Assembly (NCBI RefSeq): GCF_003402475.1
Contig: NZ_BFAB01000013.1
Location: 62,001-126,000 of the forward strand
Origin: Mycobacterium sp. MFM001
GTDB lineage: Bacteria; Actinomycetota; Actinomycetes; Mycobacteriales; Mycobacteriaceae
Length of the DNA stretch: 64,000 nucleotides
Reading direction: 5' to 3'
Positions 1 to 8,042 of this stretch are shown one piece after another (position 1 is the first letter of the stretch; each line of letters opens with the position of its first letter). The position numbers and the translations under genes were made by a program. A model generated the notes under the pieces. That model was not told the origin of the DNA and did no database searches. It was given only the letters and a program-made list of their open reading frames with translations.

Positions 1-418
1 CGAGCCCGGCCTTGTCGGCGTCGCTGGTCTCGTCCGGGTCGACGCCTGCCCGGGCCAGTACAGCGGCTGGGTCGGCCAGCTGACCGGCCAGCCAGGCCAC
101 CGGGTCGGCCGACAGCTCGGGGACGAAGTGTCGGCGTCCCGGTTCCCACCCGTCGAATCGCGGGTGGTGATGCGCCCGATCCAGCGTGCCGGGCGGACTT
201 TCGGTCGACCCGAACAGGTCCACCCGCCAGACCGGGCGGCCGAGGATGATCGGGACGCCGGCGTAGATGGAACCTTGGGGCGCATCCCGGTCGACGAGGC
301 GGAGTTCCAGTCTGACTCCCCGTTCCGGGGTCTCCTGACCTTCCAGCGGGCTCGGGTCGACGAAGTACATGTCGCCGATGACTACCCCGAGGGTCTCGAA
401 TCCGAACGCTGCAAACAT
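1..418 (-). CDS. Conserved hypothetical protein, C-terminus cut off by the window edge
   Basis: An open frame runs from ATG at 418 leftwards off the window, giving about 139 residues with no stop. It begins MFAAFGFETLGVVIGDMYFV and has no signal peptide or membrane segment. An AGGAAAGG sequence sits about 6 nt upstream of the ATG and supports this start. I do not recognise a domain and assign no function. It lies 58 nt downstream of the acyl-CoA ligase on the same strand, so it may be the last gene of a Rieske oxygenase-FadD-unknown transcription unit. The gene is real on the evidence of third-position GC, a good ribosome site and the absence of a competing frame; its role is open. Confidence 0.6.
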   Translation of the reverse strand, partial: MFAAFGFETLGVVIGDMYFVDPSPLEGQETPERGVRLELRLVDRDAPQGSIYAGVPIILGRPVWRVDLFGSTESPPGTLDRAHHHPRFDGWEPGRRHFVPELSADPVAWLAGQLADPAAVLARAGVDPDETSDADKAGL

Positions 419-476
419 CGCGTACCTTTCCTGAGTACCTCTTCGAGCGTAGACCCAGGCTGGGGTAGGCGATCGC

Positions 477-2126
477 CTAGCTGTCGCTGATCGCCTGTTC
501 GCGCGCCCACCGGTAGTCCGCCTTGCCCGACGGGCTGCGCTCGATGACCGGACGGAACACGACTGCTTTGGGAAGCTTGTAGCGCGCCAACGACTTTGCC
601 GCGTGCGCAATCAACTCGTCGGTGTCGGCGGCAGCTTCCTCGGCAAGCGCGACGACGGCGACCACCTCCTGGCCCCAGCGTTCGCTCGGCCGCCCCGCGA
701 CCACCACGTCGGCCACCGCGGGATGCGACGCGATTGCCGTCTCGACCTCCTCGACAAAAATCTTCTCGCCGCCGGAGTTGATGCACACCGAGTCGCGGCC
801 GAGCAGTTCGACGGCGCCGTCGTCGCGGTGGCGTGCCCGATCGCCCGGGACGGCGTAGCGCACGCCGTCGATGACCGGGAAGGTCTTGGCGGTCTTGGCG
901 GCATCGCCCTTGTAGCCCAGCGGCACGTAACCGCGCTGCGCGAGCCAACCCATCCCGTCGTGGCCGGGTGCCAGCACCGAGTCGAGATCTTCGGCGACGA
1001 CGAAGGTGTCCGGGCCGGGGTTGAACGTGCCGGTCGACACCGCGCCCGTCGTCGAGAGATGGCTCATCTGGGCACCGGTCTCCGAGGACCCGACGCCGTC
1101 GACGACCATCGCGTTGGGCAGCACCTCGATCAGTCGCTGCTTGACGTACGGAGTCAGCAGCGCGCCGCCGTTGGCGATCACCGCCAGCGACGACACATCC
1201 GCGATGCCCTTGTCGATCGCGGCGAGCAGCGGCCGCGCCACCGCGTCACCGACCACCGTCACCACCGACACCTTCTCCCGCTCGATCGTGCGGACGACGT
1301 CGTCGCCGTCCAAATGGTCGACAACCGAGGGGAATACGACAGTCTGCCCGGTGGTCAGCGCCGTCATCACGGTCCACTGCGCGGCCCCGTGGATCAGCGG
1401 CGGCAAGACCATCAGCTTGGTGCCCGGCCCAGCCGTGACCCCCGCGACGATCTCGTCGAGGGAGCCGAAGGGCTCACCGGTCACCAGGTTTCGTCCGCCG
1501 AACGACGTCATGAAGATGTCATGCTGGCGCCACAGCACGCCTTTCGGCATCCCGGTGGTGCCGCCGGTGTACAGCACGTACAGGTCGTCCGGCGAGTGCT
1601 GCACCGGTGGTGCCGTCGGCGCACTGGAACCGACGACCTTCTCGTAATCGACTGCGCCATAGATCAAGTCGTTACCGGAGTCATCGGCGATCTGGATGAG
1701 CACCCGCAGCTGCGGAAGGTCCGGCAGTACCTCGGCCACCCGCGGCGCGAACGCGGCATGGTAGATCAGCGCGGTGGCGCCGGCGTCGGCGAGCAGGTAC
1801 TGCAACTCGCTTTTGACATACCGGAAGTTGACGTTGAACGGGGCGACCCGCGCGGTGAAGGCGCCGAGCAACCCTTCGACGAATTCGTTTCCGTTGTAGG
1901 CATAGAGCCCGACGAGGTCCTGGCCCACCTCGTGCCCGGCCAGCGCCGAGCGTTCGGTGTGGCACCCCAGCCCCCGCGAATGCAGGTAGGTCGCGAGCCG
2001 GTTGGACCGCTCGAGGATTTGCGCGTACGTGTAGCGCTTGTCGCCCTGGACGACGAACTCGCGGTCCGGAATGGCCGCGGCGACGGCGGCCGCCACCTGC
2101 GGCACCGTGAACTGCGTTTCTGACAT
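477..2126 (-). CDS. Acyl-CoA ligase (FadD family, FadD19-like)
   Basis: Predicted 549-residue ATP-dependent acyl-CoA synthetase of the ANL superfamily, which activates a carboxylic acid to its CoA thioester through an acyl-adenylate. Visible motifs are the P-loop YVLYTGGTTGMPKGVLWR near residue 180, GSSETG in the middle, YAVPGDRARH and the hinge region SGGEKIFVEEVE, and a C-terminal RSPSGKADYRWA containing the catalytic lysine. Length and motifs resemble mycobacterial FadD19-type ligases, which act on steroid side chains or branched acids; the substrate here is not known. I chose ATG at 2126 because similarity starts at MSETQFTVPQ and AGAGG lies just upstream; longer upstream reading is unlikely. 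Neighbours are a Rieske oxygenase upstream and an unknown gene downstream, all on the minus strand. Confidence 0.85.
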   Translation of the reverse strand: MSETQFTVPQVAAAVAAAIPDREFVVQGDKRYTYAQILERSNRLATYLHSRGLGCHTERSALAGHEVGQDLVGLYAYNGNEFVEGLLGAFTARVAPFNVNFRYVKSELQYLLADAGATALIYHAAFAPRVAEVLPDLPQLRVLIQIADDSGNDLIYGAVDYEKVVGSSAPTAPPVQHSPDDLYVLYTGGTTGMPKGVLWRQHDIFMTSFGGRNLVTGEPFGSLDEIVAGVTAGPGTKLMVLPPLIHGAAQWTVMTALTTGQTVVFPSVVDHLDGDDVVRTIEREKVSVVTVVGDAVARPLLAAIDKGIADVSSLAVIANGGALLTPYVKQRLIEVLPNAMVVDGVGSSETGAQMSHLSTTGAVSTGTFNPGPDTFVVAEDLDSVLAPGHDGMGWLAQRGYVPLGYKGDAAKTAKTFPVIDGVRYAVPGDRARHRDDGAVELLGRDSVCINSGGEKIFVEEVETAIASHPAVADVVVAGRPSERWGQEVVAVVALAEEAAADTDELIAHAAKSLARYKLPKAVVFRPVIERSPSGKADYRWAREQAISDS

Positions 2127-2341
2127 CGTGCCTCTCACGGTTGGCGGGGGAGCAGGCGGACCATGCAACTCATATGGAAGTGGTATCACGCCGCCGTGCG
2201 CCGCGTGGTGGCCGCCCACGTGGCGCGCCCTGGCACTCCTGGGTGATGCTCGCGGTGTGCGCCGGGGCCGCGAGCTCGTCGAGGCCGGTGCCAATGGCGC
2301 CGCTCCTCCTCATCGCTTCGCTCTGCATCGTCGCGGCGCGG

Positions 2342-3334
2342 TCATGCCGGCACGTCGTAGAACTGTGTCGCCCACTTCCGCAGCGCCATATAGCCTTTCG
2401 CGTCGGTCTTGGACAGCGGCGGATGCTCGACGTAGCGCTGGTAGCGCCAGATCTGCAGGTCGTCGAAGACGGTGGACAAGAACTGCTTTTCGATGACCTC
2501 GCGGAGCTTGCCGGACGGCACGTCGGCGGTGTCGCCGGGATTGCGTGGCCACCAGATGGAGTAGAACAAGTCGGAACACTCGTCGTCGACCGGTGTGCAG
2601 GTGAAGATCAGGCGGTGGTTCTGTGCGCCCTCGAAGACGCTGATCGCCCCGCCGAGTCCGAACAAGTGACTGTGGAACCGCAACGCGAGATCGTCGGGGT
2701 TGTCGCTGCTGGCGTCCGGCCAGCCGGCGACGAACTGCCACTCGTGGTTGACGATTTTCCAGTCCAGCACCTTCGGCGTCACCGTCGCGTGGTGTACGTA
2801 CTCGAAATGTGCACTGTCGGGGGCGTTCTCGGCGACGATCTGCGGATGCACCGGTTCGCGCTCCGCACGCCGCGAGAACTCAGGGTACGCGCGGTAGTAG
2901 GCGGCGGGATCGGTCTCGAATTGCGGGAACTTGCCGAAGATGTCCGGCATCTCCCACTGCGGCTCTTTGCCGTCCGGCTGATGCCAGATGAATACGCAGT
3001 CATGCTGTTCGGCGACCGGGTAGACGCGCAACCTCAGTGCGCGGTTGGGCCGGTCCGGCTGATACGGAATGTATTTGTTGCAACCGTCGGGCCCCCAGCG
3101 CCAGCCGTGGAAGGGGCACTCGACGCAGTCGCCGACCACCTTGCCGCCGTGGCCGATGTGCGCACCGAGGTGCTTGCAGTGCGCTTCGAGGACGTGGAGC
3201 TCACCGTCCTCGTCGCGGTAGGCCACCATGTCCTCGCCGAAGTAGTGCAGCGGCCTGACCTCACCAATCGGAAACTCCGGTGACCAGCCGATCATGAACC
3301 AGCCGGTGACCTTCCAGGTGAATGGGACCTTCAC
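2342..3334 (-). CDS. Rieske non-heme iron oxygenase, KshA-like oxygenase subunit
   Basis: A 330-residue terminal oxygenase. The N-terminal Rieske [2Fe-2S] site is visible as CKHLGAH and CPFHGW (CxH...CxxH, about residues 53-75). The mononuclear iron site appears as ENAPDSAHFEYVHH near residue 170 (N/D-H-H pattern). The family includes KshA, the 3-ketosteroid 9-alpha-hydroxylase oxygenase, and needs a separate reductase that is not in this window. The substrate is inferred only to be a hydrophobic ring or chain compound. The start is GTG at 3334, with GGGAGG seven bases upstream. It is divergent from the SnoaL-like gene across a 71-nt promoter region that holds an operator-like repeat. Confidence 0.88.
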   Translation of the reverse strand: MKVPFTWKVTGWFMIGWSPEFPIGEVRPLHYFGEDMVAYRDEDGELHVLEAHCKHLGAHIGHGGKVVGDCVECPFHGWRWGPDGCNKYIPYQPDRPNRALRLRVYPVAEQHDCVFIWHQPDGKEPQWEMPDIFGKFPQFETDPAAYYRAYPEFSRRAEREPVHPQIVAENAPDSAHFEYVHHATVTPKVLDWKIVNHEWQFVAGWPDASSDNPDDLALRFHSHLFGLGGAISVFEGAQNHRLIFTCTPVDDECSDLFYSIWWPRNPGDTADVPSGKLREVIEKQFLSTVFDDLQIWRYQRYVEHPPLSKTDAKGYMALRKWATQFYDVPA

Positions 3335-3361
3335 GCCGTCGCCTCCCGCATCCGTGCGTTG

Positions 3362-3382
3362 ATACTAAGGACATTACAGTAG
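3362..3382. promoter_or_regulatory. Operator-like site A between divergent genes
   Basis: ATACT, seven bases, then TTACAGTA, in the 71-nt divergent promoter between the Rieske oxygenase and the SnoaL-like gene. It has the same layout and spacing as the sites at 3984 and 9565. The outer TACT/AGTA arms are palindromic and the inner bases are not. Most likely a regulator-binding site; inference only. Confidence 0.45.
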
Positions 3383-3405
3383 TGGTTTCAGGTAAAGGAG
3401 GCACG

Positions 3406-3849
3406 GTGGACGACGAACTCGAAGCGATCCGGCAGTTGAAGGCGCGTTACTGCCGTTTCCTGGACACCAAGGACCTCGACTCGTGGCGCGGCGTGTTCAC
3501 CAGCGATGTTGTGGTCACGTTGGACATGGCGGTGTCAACCGGCGGCGCCGACCCGCTGACCGCCCCGCCGATCGAGGGCGTCGACAACTTCGCTCCCACG
3601 GTGATGGGCGGTCTCGAGGGCGTGGCGACCATGCACCACTGCCACACCCCGGAGCTCACGCTCACCTCGGCCACCACGGCCACCGGTGTCTGGGCGATGG
3701 AGGACTGGCTGATCTTTCCCGACGGCCGCGAGTTGCACGGCGCTGGCCACTACCACGAGACCTACGTCAAACAGGACGGCGCGTGGCGGATCAAGACCCT
3801 GCATCTGACCCGAACCATCCTGAAGGTGACGGGGGATTCGCCTGACTAG
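3406..3849 (+). CDS. SnoaL-like / NTF2-fold protein
   Basis: A 147-residue protein of the NTF2/SnoaL-like class, a small cone-shaped fold used by isomerases, dehydratases and ring-hydroxylating beta subunits. Sequence cues are the N-terminal helix LEAIRQLKARYCRFLDTKD, a DV.VTLD strand, the central MHHCHTPEL strand and the closing GAWRIKTLHLTR segment. I chose GTG at 3406 because a perfect AAAGGAGG lies five bases upstream; an in-frame upstream ATG at 3322 would run through the promoter and overlap the Rieske gene. Its partner in catalysis is unknown. Given its neighbours it may act on an oxygenated lipid intermediate. Confidence 0.8.
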   Translation: MDDELEAIRQLKARYCRFLDTKDLDSWRGVFTSDVVVTLDMAVSTGGADPLTAPPIEGVDNFAPTVMGGLEGVATMHHCHTPELTLTSATTATGVWAMEDWLIFPDGRELHGAGHYHETYVKQDGAWRIKTLHLTRTILKVTGDSPD

Positions 3850-3983
3850 GTACGCCGAGCGTGGGGAAATGCACATAACCCGACCACTTTTCGTCCATAT
3901 CCCCCACGTTCGACGAGCCGAAGCTCAACGCCGCGATCGGGTCCAGCGTGTGGGGTCCGCCGTCCTGCGGGCTGGGTAAAGCA

Positions 3984-4004
3984 ATACTGTAATTGTTACA
4001 GTAT
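3984..4004. promoter_or_regulatory. Operator-like site B, near-perfect palindrome
   Basis: A perfect 9-bp inverted repeat, ATACTGTAA and TTACAGTAT, separated by TTG. It lies 34 bp upstream of the epimerase ATG at 4038, where a repressor would block transcription of the epimerase-hydrolase-LLM-SDR operon. The two-fold symmetry and size suit a TetR-family dimer. It does not resemble the AACnnGTT layout of KstR sites. This is the best copy of the element also seen at 3362 and 9565. Confidence 0.6.
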
Positions 4005-4037
4005 CAATTCGGCAGACGGTCGGCCCTGGGAGCAGCG

Positions 4038-5039
4038 ATGGAACACCACACCCGAGCGCTCGTCATGGGTGCCAGCGGCTTCGTGGGTTCGCATGTCACC
4101 CGCCAGCTCGTGGAGCGCGGCGACGACGTGCGGGTGCTGCTGCGGCGAACCAGCTCGACCCGGGGAATCGACGACCTGGACGTCGAGCGTCACTACGGCG
4201 ACATCTTCGACGAGCCAGCCGTGCGCGGCGCGATCGCCGACCGCGACGTCGTGTACTACTGCGTGGTCGACGCCCGTGCGTGGCTGCGTGATTCGACGCC
4301 GCTGTTCGCCACGAATGTAGGGGGGCTTCGTCGCGTCCTCGACATCGCCGCCGCGGCGAACCTGCACCGCTTCATGTTCCTGAGCACCATCGGCACCGTC
4401 GCGGTCGGCACTCGTGGCGCGCCGGCCGACGAGGACGCGCCGTTCAACTGGCACGGCAAGGGCGGGCCCTATATCGAGTCCCGCCTGCAGGCCGAGCAGT
4501 TGGTTTTGCAGTATGCGCGAGAACGCGGCCTGCCGGCAGTGGCGATGTGCGTCTCCAACACCTACGGCCCGCGAGACTGGCAGCCGACACCGCACGGCTC
4601 GCTCGTGGCGCGCGCCGCGATGGGGAAGATGCCGTTGTATGTCAAGGGCGTGGCGGCGGAAGTGGTCGGCATCGAAGATGCCGCCGCGGCATTGCTGTTG
4701 GCCGGAGAACACGGCCGCGTCGGCGAGCGCTACATCATCTCCGAAAGCTTCATGACCATGCGCGAAACCCTCGAAACTGCCGCCAACGCCGTCGGGGCCG
4801 AGCCGCCGCGCGTCGGTGTTCCGTTGTCGGTGGTTACTGCATTCGGTTACGCAGCAAGCGTGGGCGGCAAGCTGCTACGTCGCGATTTCCCGGTGAACGC
4901 CACCACCGTGCGGTTGATGCGGCTGACCTCGCCGCTGGATCACAGCAAGGCCGTCCGCGAGTTGGGCTGGCAACCCCGTCCGACATCGGAGGCGATACGG
5001 CGGGCGGCCCAGTTCTACATCGAGCGCAGGCATAGATGA
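4038..5039 (+). CDS. NAD-dependent epimerase/dehydratase family protein (extended SDR)
   Basis: A 333-residue extended short-chain dehydrogenase. The Rossmann nucleotide-binding motif GASGFVGS (GxxGxxG) is near residue 11. The active site has YIESRLQAEQ near residue 145 (YxxxK-like, with R in place of the usual K) and an upstream FLSTIGTVAVG serine strand. The family covers sugar epimerases, 3-beta-hydroxysteroid dehydrogenases and dihydroflavonol reductases; the steroid/lipid context favours an alcohol-ketone oxidoreductase role, but that is inference. The changed YxxxR deserves a check. The start is ATG 4038 with GGGAG upstream. The stop overlaps the start of the next gene (ATGA), so the two are translationally coupled. 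Confidence 0.82.
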   Translation: MEHHTRALVMGASGFVGSHVTRQLVERGDDVRVLLRRTSSTRGIDDLDVERHYGDIFDEPAVRGAIADRDVVYYCVVDARAWLRDSTPLFATNVGGLRRVLDIAAAANLHRFMFLSTIGTVAVGTRGAPADEDAPFNWHGKGGPYIESRLQAEQLVLQYARERGLPAVAMCVSNTYGPRDWQPTPHGSLVARAAMGKMPLYVKGVAAEVVGIEDAAAALLLAGEHGRVGERYIISESFMTMRETLETAANAVGAEPPRVGVPLSVVTAFGYAASVGGKLLRRDFPVNATTVRLMRLTSPLDHSKAVRELGWQPRPTSEAIRRAAQFYIERRHR

Positions 5040-6160
5040 CCAACCGCGCACTCGACGTCACCCGCGAGCTGGCCCTGGTGCTGCCGCGCGCGGTGTCGGG
5101 TATCACCGCGTCGAACGGTTGGTCGCCGGCCTCGCCCCGCGGGGTGCGCCAGCTGGGCGAGGTGGTGATGGACGAGCTTGTGCTGGCGGGTTTTTCGCTG
5201 ATGCCGGTCGATCTGGCGGTGCGGCCGCTGGACACCTGCAGCGCGGCGGCCGAGCAGCTGTCCGCACTGGGCACCGACGGTGCGCACGCCGACCCGCAAC
5301 CACTGCGGGTGCGGTCGATCCGGCGTCGTCGCCTCGGGATGCTCGCCTACGAGCAAGTGACCTATGAGCACGACCCCGCGCTGCCGAGCACGCTTGAGGC
5401 GGCGGGTCTGGGTGGTCCCGCGACCGCGGTGGTGCACCTGTGTCGGCACCGCGACGGGCCGCGGCCGTGGCTGGTGTGGGTTCACGGCGCCGGCCAAGGT
5501 CGACCCGACGACCTGTTGGTGTCGCGGGCCGGGCGGCTGCAGCGACGGCTTGGCTTCAACGTTGCGGTACCGGTGCAGCCCGGGCACGGCAGCCGGCGCC
5601 GGCAGTGGCCGCCCTACCCGGACATGGATCCGCTGACCAACGTCGCCGGCATGATGCGTGCGGTGTCCGAGGTTCGGGCCATCGTGCAATGGGTTCAGCC
5701 GCAGGCGACAGCTGTTGTGCTATCGGGTGTTTCGATGGGCAGTGCGGTGGCGGCCCTGGTCTCGCACTTCGAGAAACGGGTCGACGCGGTCGCTTTGTAC
5801 ACGCCGATCCTGGGTCTCAATGCGATGATTGCGCAGCATCTGGCCCGCAGGGGAGGGGCGCGCGACGGCATCCGCGAGCTGTTGCAGTCTGAAGTGGTGT
5901 CCGCGCTGACGTCGGCGATCGACCCGCTGACCGTCGAGCCGGCGCCGCCGCCGCAGCGCCGGCTCATCGTCGGGGCATGGCACGACCGGATGGCGATGCG
6001 CGAGCCGGCGCTGGCCTTGCAGGAGCGGTGGCGCGGCCAGTTCCATTGGTACGACGGCAGTCACGTCGGCCATATCTTCTCCCGCCGCGTGCAGGCGGTA
6101 TCGGAGCGATTCCTGCGAGAAGTGGTGAAGGAGTTGGGCATTGAGCGATCGGGTGCTTGA
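5036..6160 (+). CDS. Alpha/beta hydrolase
   Basis: A 374-residue alpha/beta-hydrolase-fold protein. The oxyanion/HG motif WVHGAGQG is near residue 145, the nucleophile elbow GVSMGS near residue 222, and a late catalytic histidine is in YDGSHVGHIF near residue 340. An N-terminal stretch of about 130 residues precedes the catalytic core. It likely hydrolyses an ester, thioester or lactone, but the substrate is unknown. It overlaps the epimerase by four bases and the next LLM gene by 20 bases, so it sits in a tightly coupled four-gene operon starting after the operator at 3984. Confidence 0.8.
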   Translation: MTNRALDVTRELALVLPRAVSGITASNGWSPASPRGVRQLGEVVMDELVLAGFSLMPVDLAVRPLDTCSAAAEQLSALGTDGAHADPQPLRVRSIRRRRLGMLAYEQVTYEHDPALPSTLEAAGLGGPATAVVHLCRHRDGPRPWLVWVHGAGQGRPDDLLVSRAGRLQRRLGFNVAVPVQPGHGSRRRQWPPYPDMDPLTNVAGMMRAVSEVRAIVQWVQPQATAVVLSGVSMGSAVAALVSHFEKRVDAVALYTPILGLNAMIAQHLARRGGARDGIRELLQSEVVSALTSAIDPLTVEPAPPPQRRLIVGAWHDRMAMREPALALQERWRGQFHWYDGSHVGHIFSRRVQAVSERFLREVVKELGIERSGA

Positions 6161-7187
6161 CGAACTGGGCTACTACCTGCTTGCCGGTGCAGGTGGTGAA
6201 GGACCCGCGACGTTGATGGACGAGGCCCGCCGCGGCGAGGAGCTGGGCTTCGGCACCGCATTCATCTCCGAACGCTGGAACGTCAAAGAAGCGTCGTCTC
6301 TGGTCGGCGCCGCCTGCGCGGTCACCAATCGGATGCAGATCGCCACCGCCGCAACCAATCACAACACCCGTCATCCGCTGATCATTGCGTCGTGGGCAAC
6401 TACCATGCACCGACTGTCCGGCGGTAGGTTCACGCTGGGCATCGGCCGCGGGATCGGCGCCATCTACAACGCGTTCGGTATCCCGACAGTGACGACCGCG
6501 CAGATGGAGGACTGGGCTCAGGTCATGCGCCGGCTGTGGCACGGCGAGGTGATCTTCAACCACGACGGCCCGATGGGCAAGTACCAGGTGCTGTTTCTCG
6601 ACCCTGACTTCGACGAGGACATCCGGCTGGCGCTGGTGGCGTTCGGGCCGAAGACGCTTGCGCTGGGCGGCCGGGTCTTCGACGATGTCATCCTGCACAC
6701 CTACTTCACACCGGAAACGTTGCAGCGCTGCGTCAAAACCGTGAAAGACGCCGCGGAACAAGCCGGCCGCGACCCATCCAGCGTGCGGGTGTGGTCGTGT
6801 TTCGCCACCGTGGGTGACCACTTGCCCGAACAGCTGCGGCTGAAGAAGACGGTCGCGCGACTGGCCACCTATCTGCAGGGCTACGGCGATCTGATGGTGC
6901 AGACCAATGGCTGGGATCCCGCTGTGCTGCAACGTTTCCGGGAAGACCCCGTGGTGACGTCGATTGCCGGCGGCATCGACCACAAGGCCACTCCCGAGCA
7001 GATCGAGCACATCGCGACGTTGATTCCCGACGAGTGGCTGGAGCCCTCGGCCACCGGATCGGCTACTCAGTGCGTCGACCGCATCCGCACAGAATTCGAC
7101 TACGGTGCCGACGCGGTGATCATGCACGGGGCAACGCCCGACGAGCTGGAACCGATCGTCGCCGCATACCGCGCCGTGCAACCATGA
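6141..7187 (+). CDS. LLM-class F420-dependent oxidoreductase
   Basis: A 348-residue luciferase-like TIM-barrel protein of the mycobacterial F420-dependent type. Cues are the opening LGYYLLAG strand, GFGTAFISERWN, the LSGGRFTLGIGRG motif near residue 92 and a C-terminal YGADAVIMHG. It should transfer hydride between F420 and an alcohol, ketone or enoyl substrate. I chose TTG at 6141 because AAGGAG lies seven bases upstream and the sequence reads straight into the conserved N-terminus; a GTG at 6153 is the alternative. The start lies inside the hydrolase gene and the stop overlaps the SDR start (ATGA). Confidence 0.85.
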   Translation: MSDRVLDELGYYLLAGAGGEGPATLMDEARRGEELGFGTAFISERWNVKEASSLVGAACAVTNRMQIATAATNHNTRHPLIIASWATTMHRLSGGRFTLGIGRGIGAIYNAFGIPTVTTAQMEDWAQVMRRLWHGEVIFNHDGPMGKYQVLFLDPDFDEDIRLALVAFGPKTLALGGRVFDDVILHTYFTPETLQRCVKTVKDAAEQAGRDPSSVRVWSCFATVGDHLPEQLRLKKTVARLATYLQGYGDLMVQTNGWDPAVLQRFREDPVVTSIAGGIDHKATPEQIEHIATLIPDEWLEPSATGSATQCVDRIRTEFDYGADAVIMHGATPDELEPIVAAYRAVQP

Positions 7188-8038
7188 GCGGTATGTCGAA
7201 GTACATGACGTACATAAAGGACAGAGTCATTATCGTCACCGGAGCCGGTAGCGGCTTCGGGAAGCTGATTTCGGAAAAGTGTGCCGCCGGTGGCGCGAAG
7301 GTCGTCGGTGTGGATGTCAACGCCGAGAACCTGAACCAGGCTTTCGACGATATCCGGGCCGCCGGCTTTGCGGGCACCGCCCATGTCGCCGATGTCACCG
7401 ACATGGCCCAGCTCAAAGCGGCGGCCCGCACTGCCGTCGACACCTACGGCGCGATCGACGTGATCGTGAACAACGCGGGCGTGATGCCGCTGGCGTTCTT
7501 CGCCGACCACGAACGCGCATGGGAGAAGTGGCACAAGGCAATCGACATCAACATCAAGGGCGTCGTGAACGGCATCTCGGCCGTCTACGACACGATGGTC
7601 GAGCAGGGCCGAGGTCACGTCGTCAACATCTCGTCGATCTACGGCAACGCCGGAACTGAAGGCTCCGGGGTCTACAGCGCGACCAAGGCTGCTGTCGACG
7701 CGCTGTCGGAGTCATTGCGCGTCGAAGCCCAGGGCAAGATCAAAGTGACCAACGTCAAGCCGACCGGCGTGCTGGGAACCAATCTCGCCAGCTGGGTCGT
7801 CAACGAAGCAGCGGTGATCGGCATCGTCGGACAGAAGGCCGCCCAGTTCCTCGAGAACGTCGGCAATTTGCAGAACGGCACCCTTCGGCCCGAGCAGATG
7901 GACAGCGAATCAATGCAGTACTGGCTGATCACCCCCGACGACCTGGCGAACGCAGTGGTACACGTCGTCGACCAGCCTTGGGGAATCACCATCAGCGACG
8001 TCACCGTGCGGGCCAGCGGCGAGAACTACGTGTACTGA
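7184..8038 (+). CDS. Short-chain dehydrogenase/reductase (classical SDR)
   Basis: A 284-residue classical SDR. It has the cofactor motif GAGSGFG (GxxxGxG) near residue 18, NNAG near residue 95, the catalytic serine in ISSIYG near residue 150, and YSATK (YxxxK) near residue 166. NAD(P)-dependent alcohol/ketone interconversion is expected; the substrate is unknown. ATG 7184 overlaps the LLM stop; ATG 7193 is an alternative start. It is the last gene of the operon and ends 4 bp from the convergent AccD-like gene, with no room for a separate terminator. Confidence 0.88.
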   Translation: MSGMSKYMTYIKDRVIIVTGAGSGFGKLISEKCAAGGAKVVGVDVNAENLNQAFDDIRAAGFAGTAHVADVTDMAQLKAAARTAVDTYGAIDVIVNNAGVMPLAFFADHERAWEKWHKAIDINIKGVVNGISAVYDTMVEQGRGHVVNISSIYGNAGTEGSGVYSATKAAVDALSESLRVEAQGKIKVTNVKPTGVLGTNLASWVVNEAAVIGIVGQKAAQFLENVGNLQNGTLRPEQMDSESMQYWLITPDDLANAVVHVVDQPWGITISDVTVRASGENYVY

Positions 8039-8042
8039 AGGA

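Noticed and set aside
603..2123. Long plus-strand frame opposite the acyl-CoA ligase
   Set aside because: It is the mirror of a clear FadD gene; its translation is low-complexity, Arg/His/Val-rich and has no recognisable motif.
3862..3912. Inverted repeat CGTGGGG ... CCCCACG as a terminator after the SnoaL-like gene
   Set aside because: The spacer is over 30 nt and there is no T-run; too weak to call.
3984..4004. KstR or KstR2 cholesterol-regulon site
   Set aside because: The sequence does not have the AACnnGTT or AAGCAAG/CTTGCTT pattern of those regulators.
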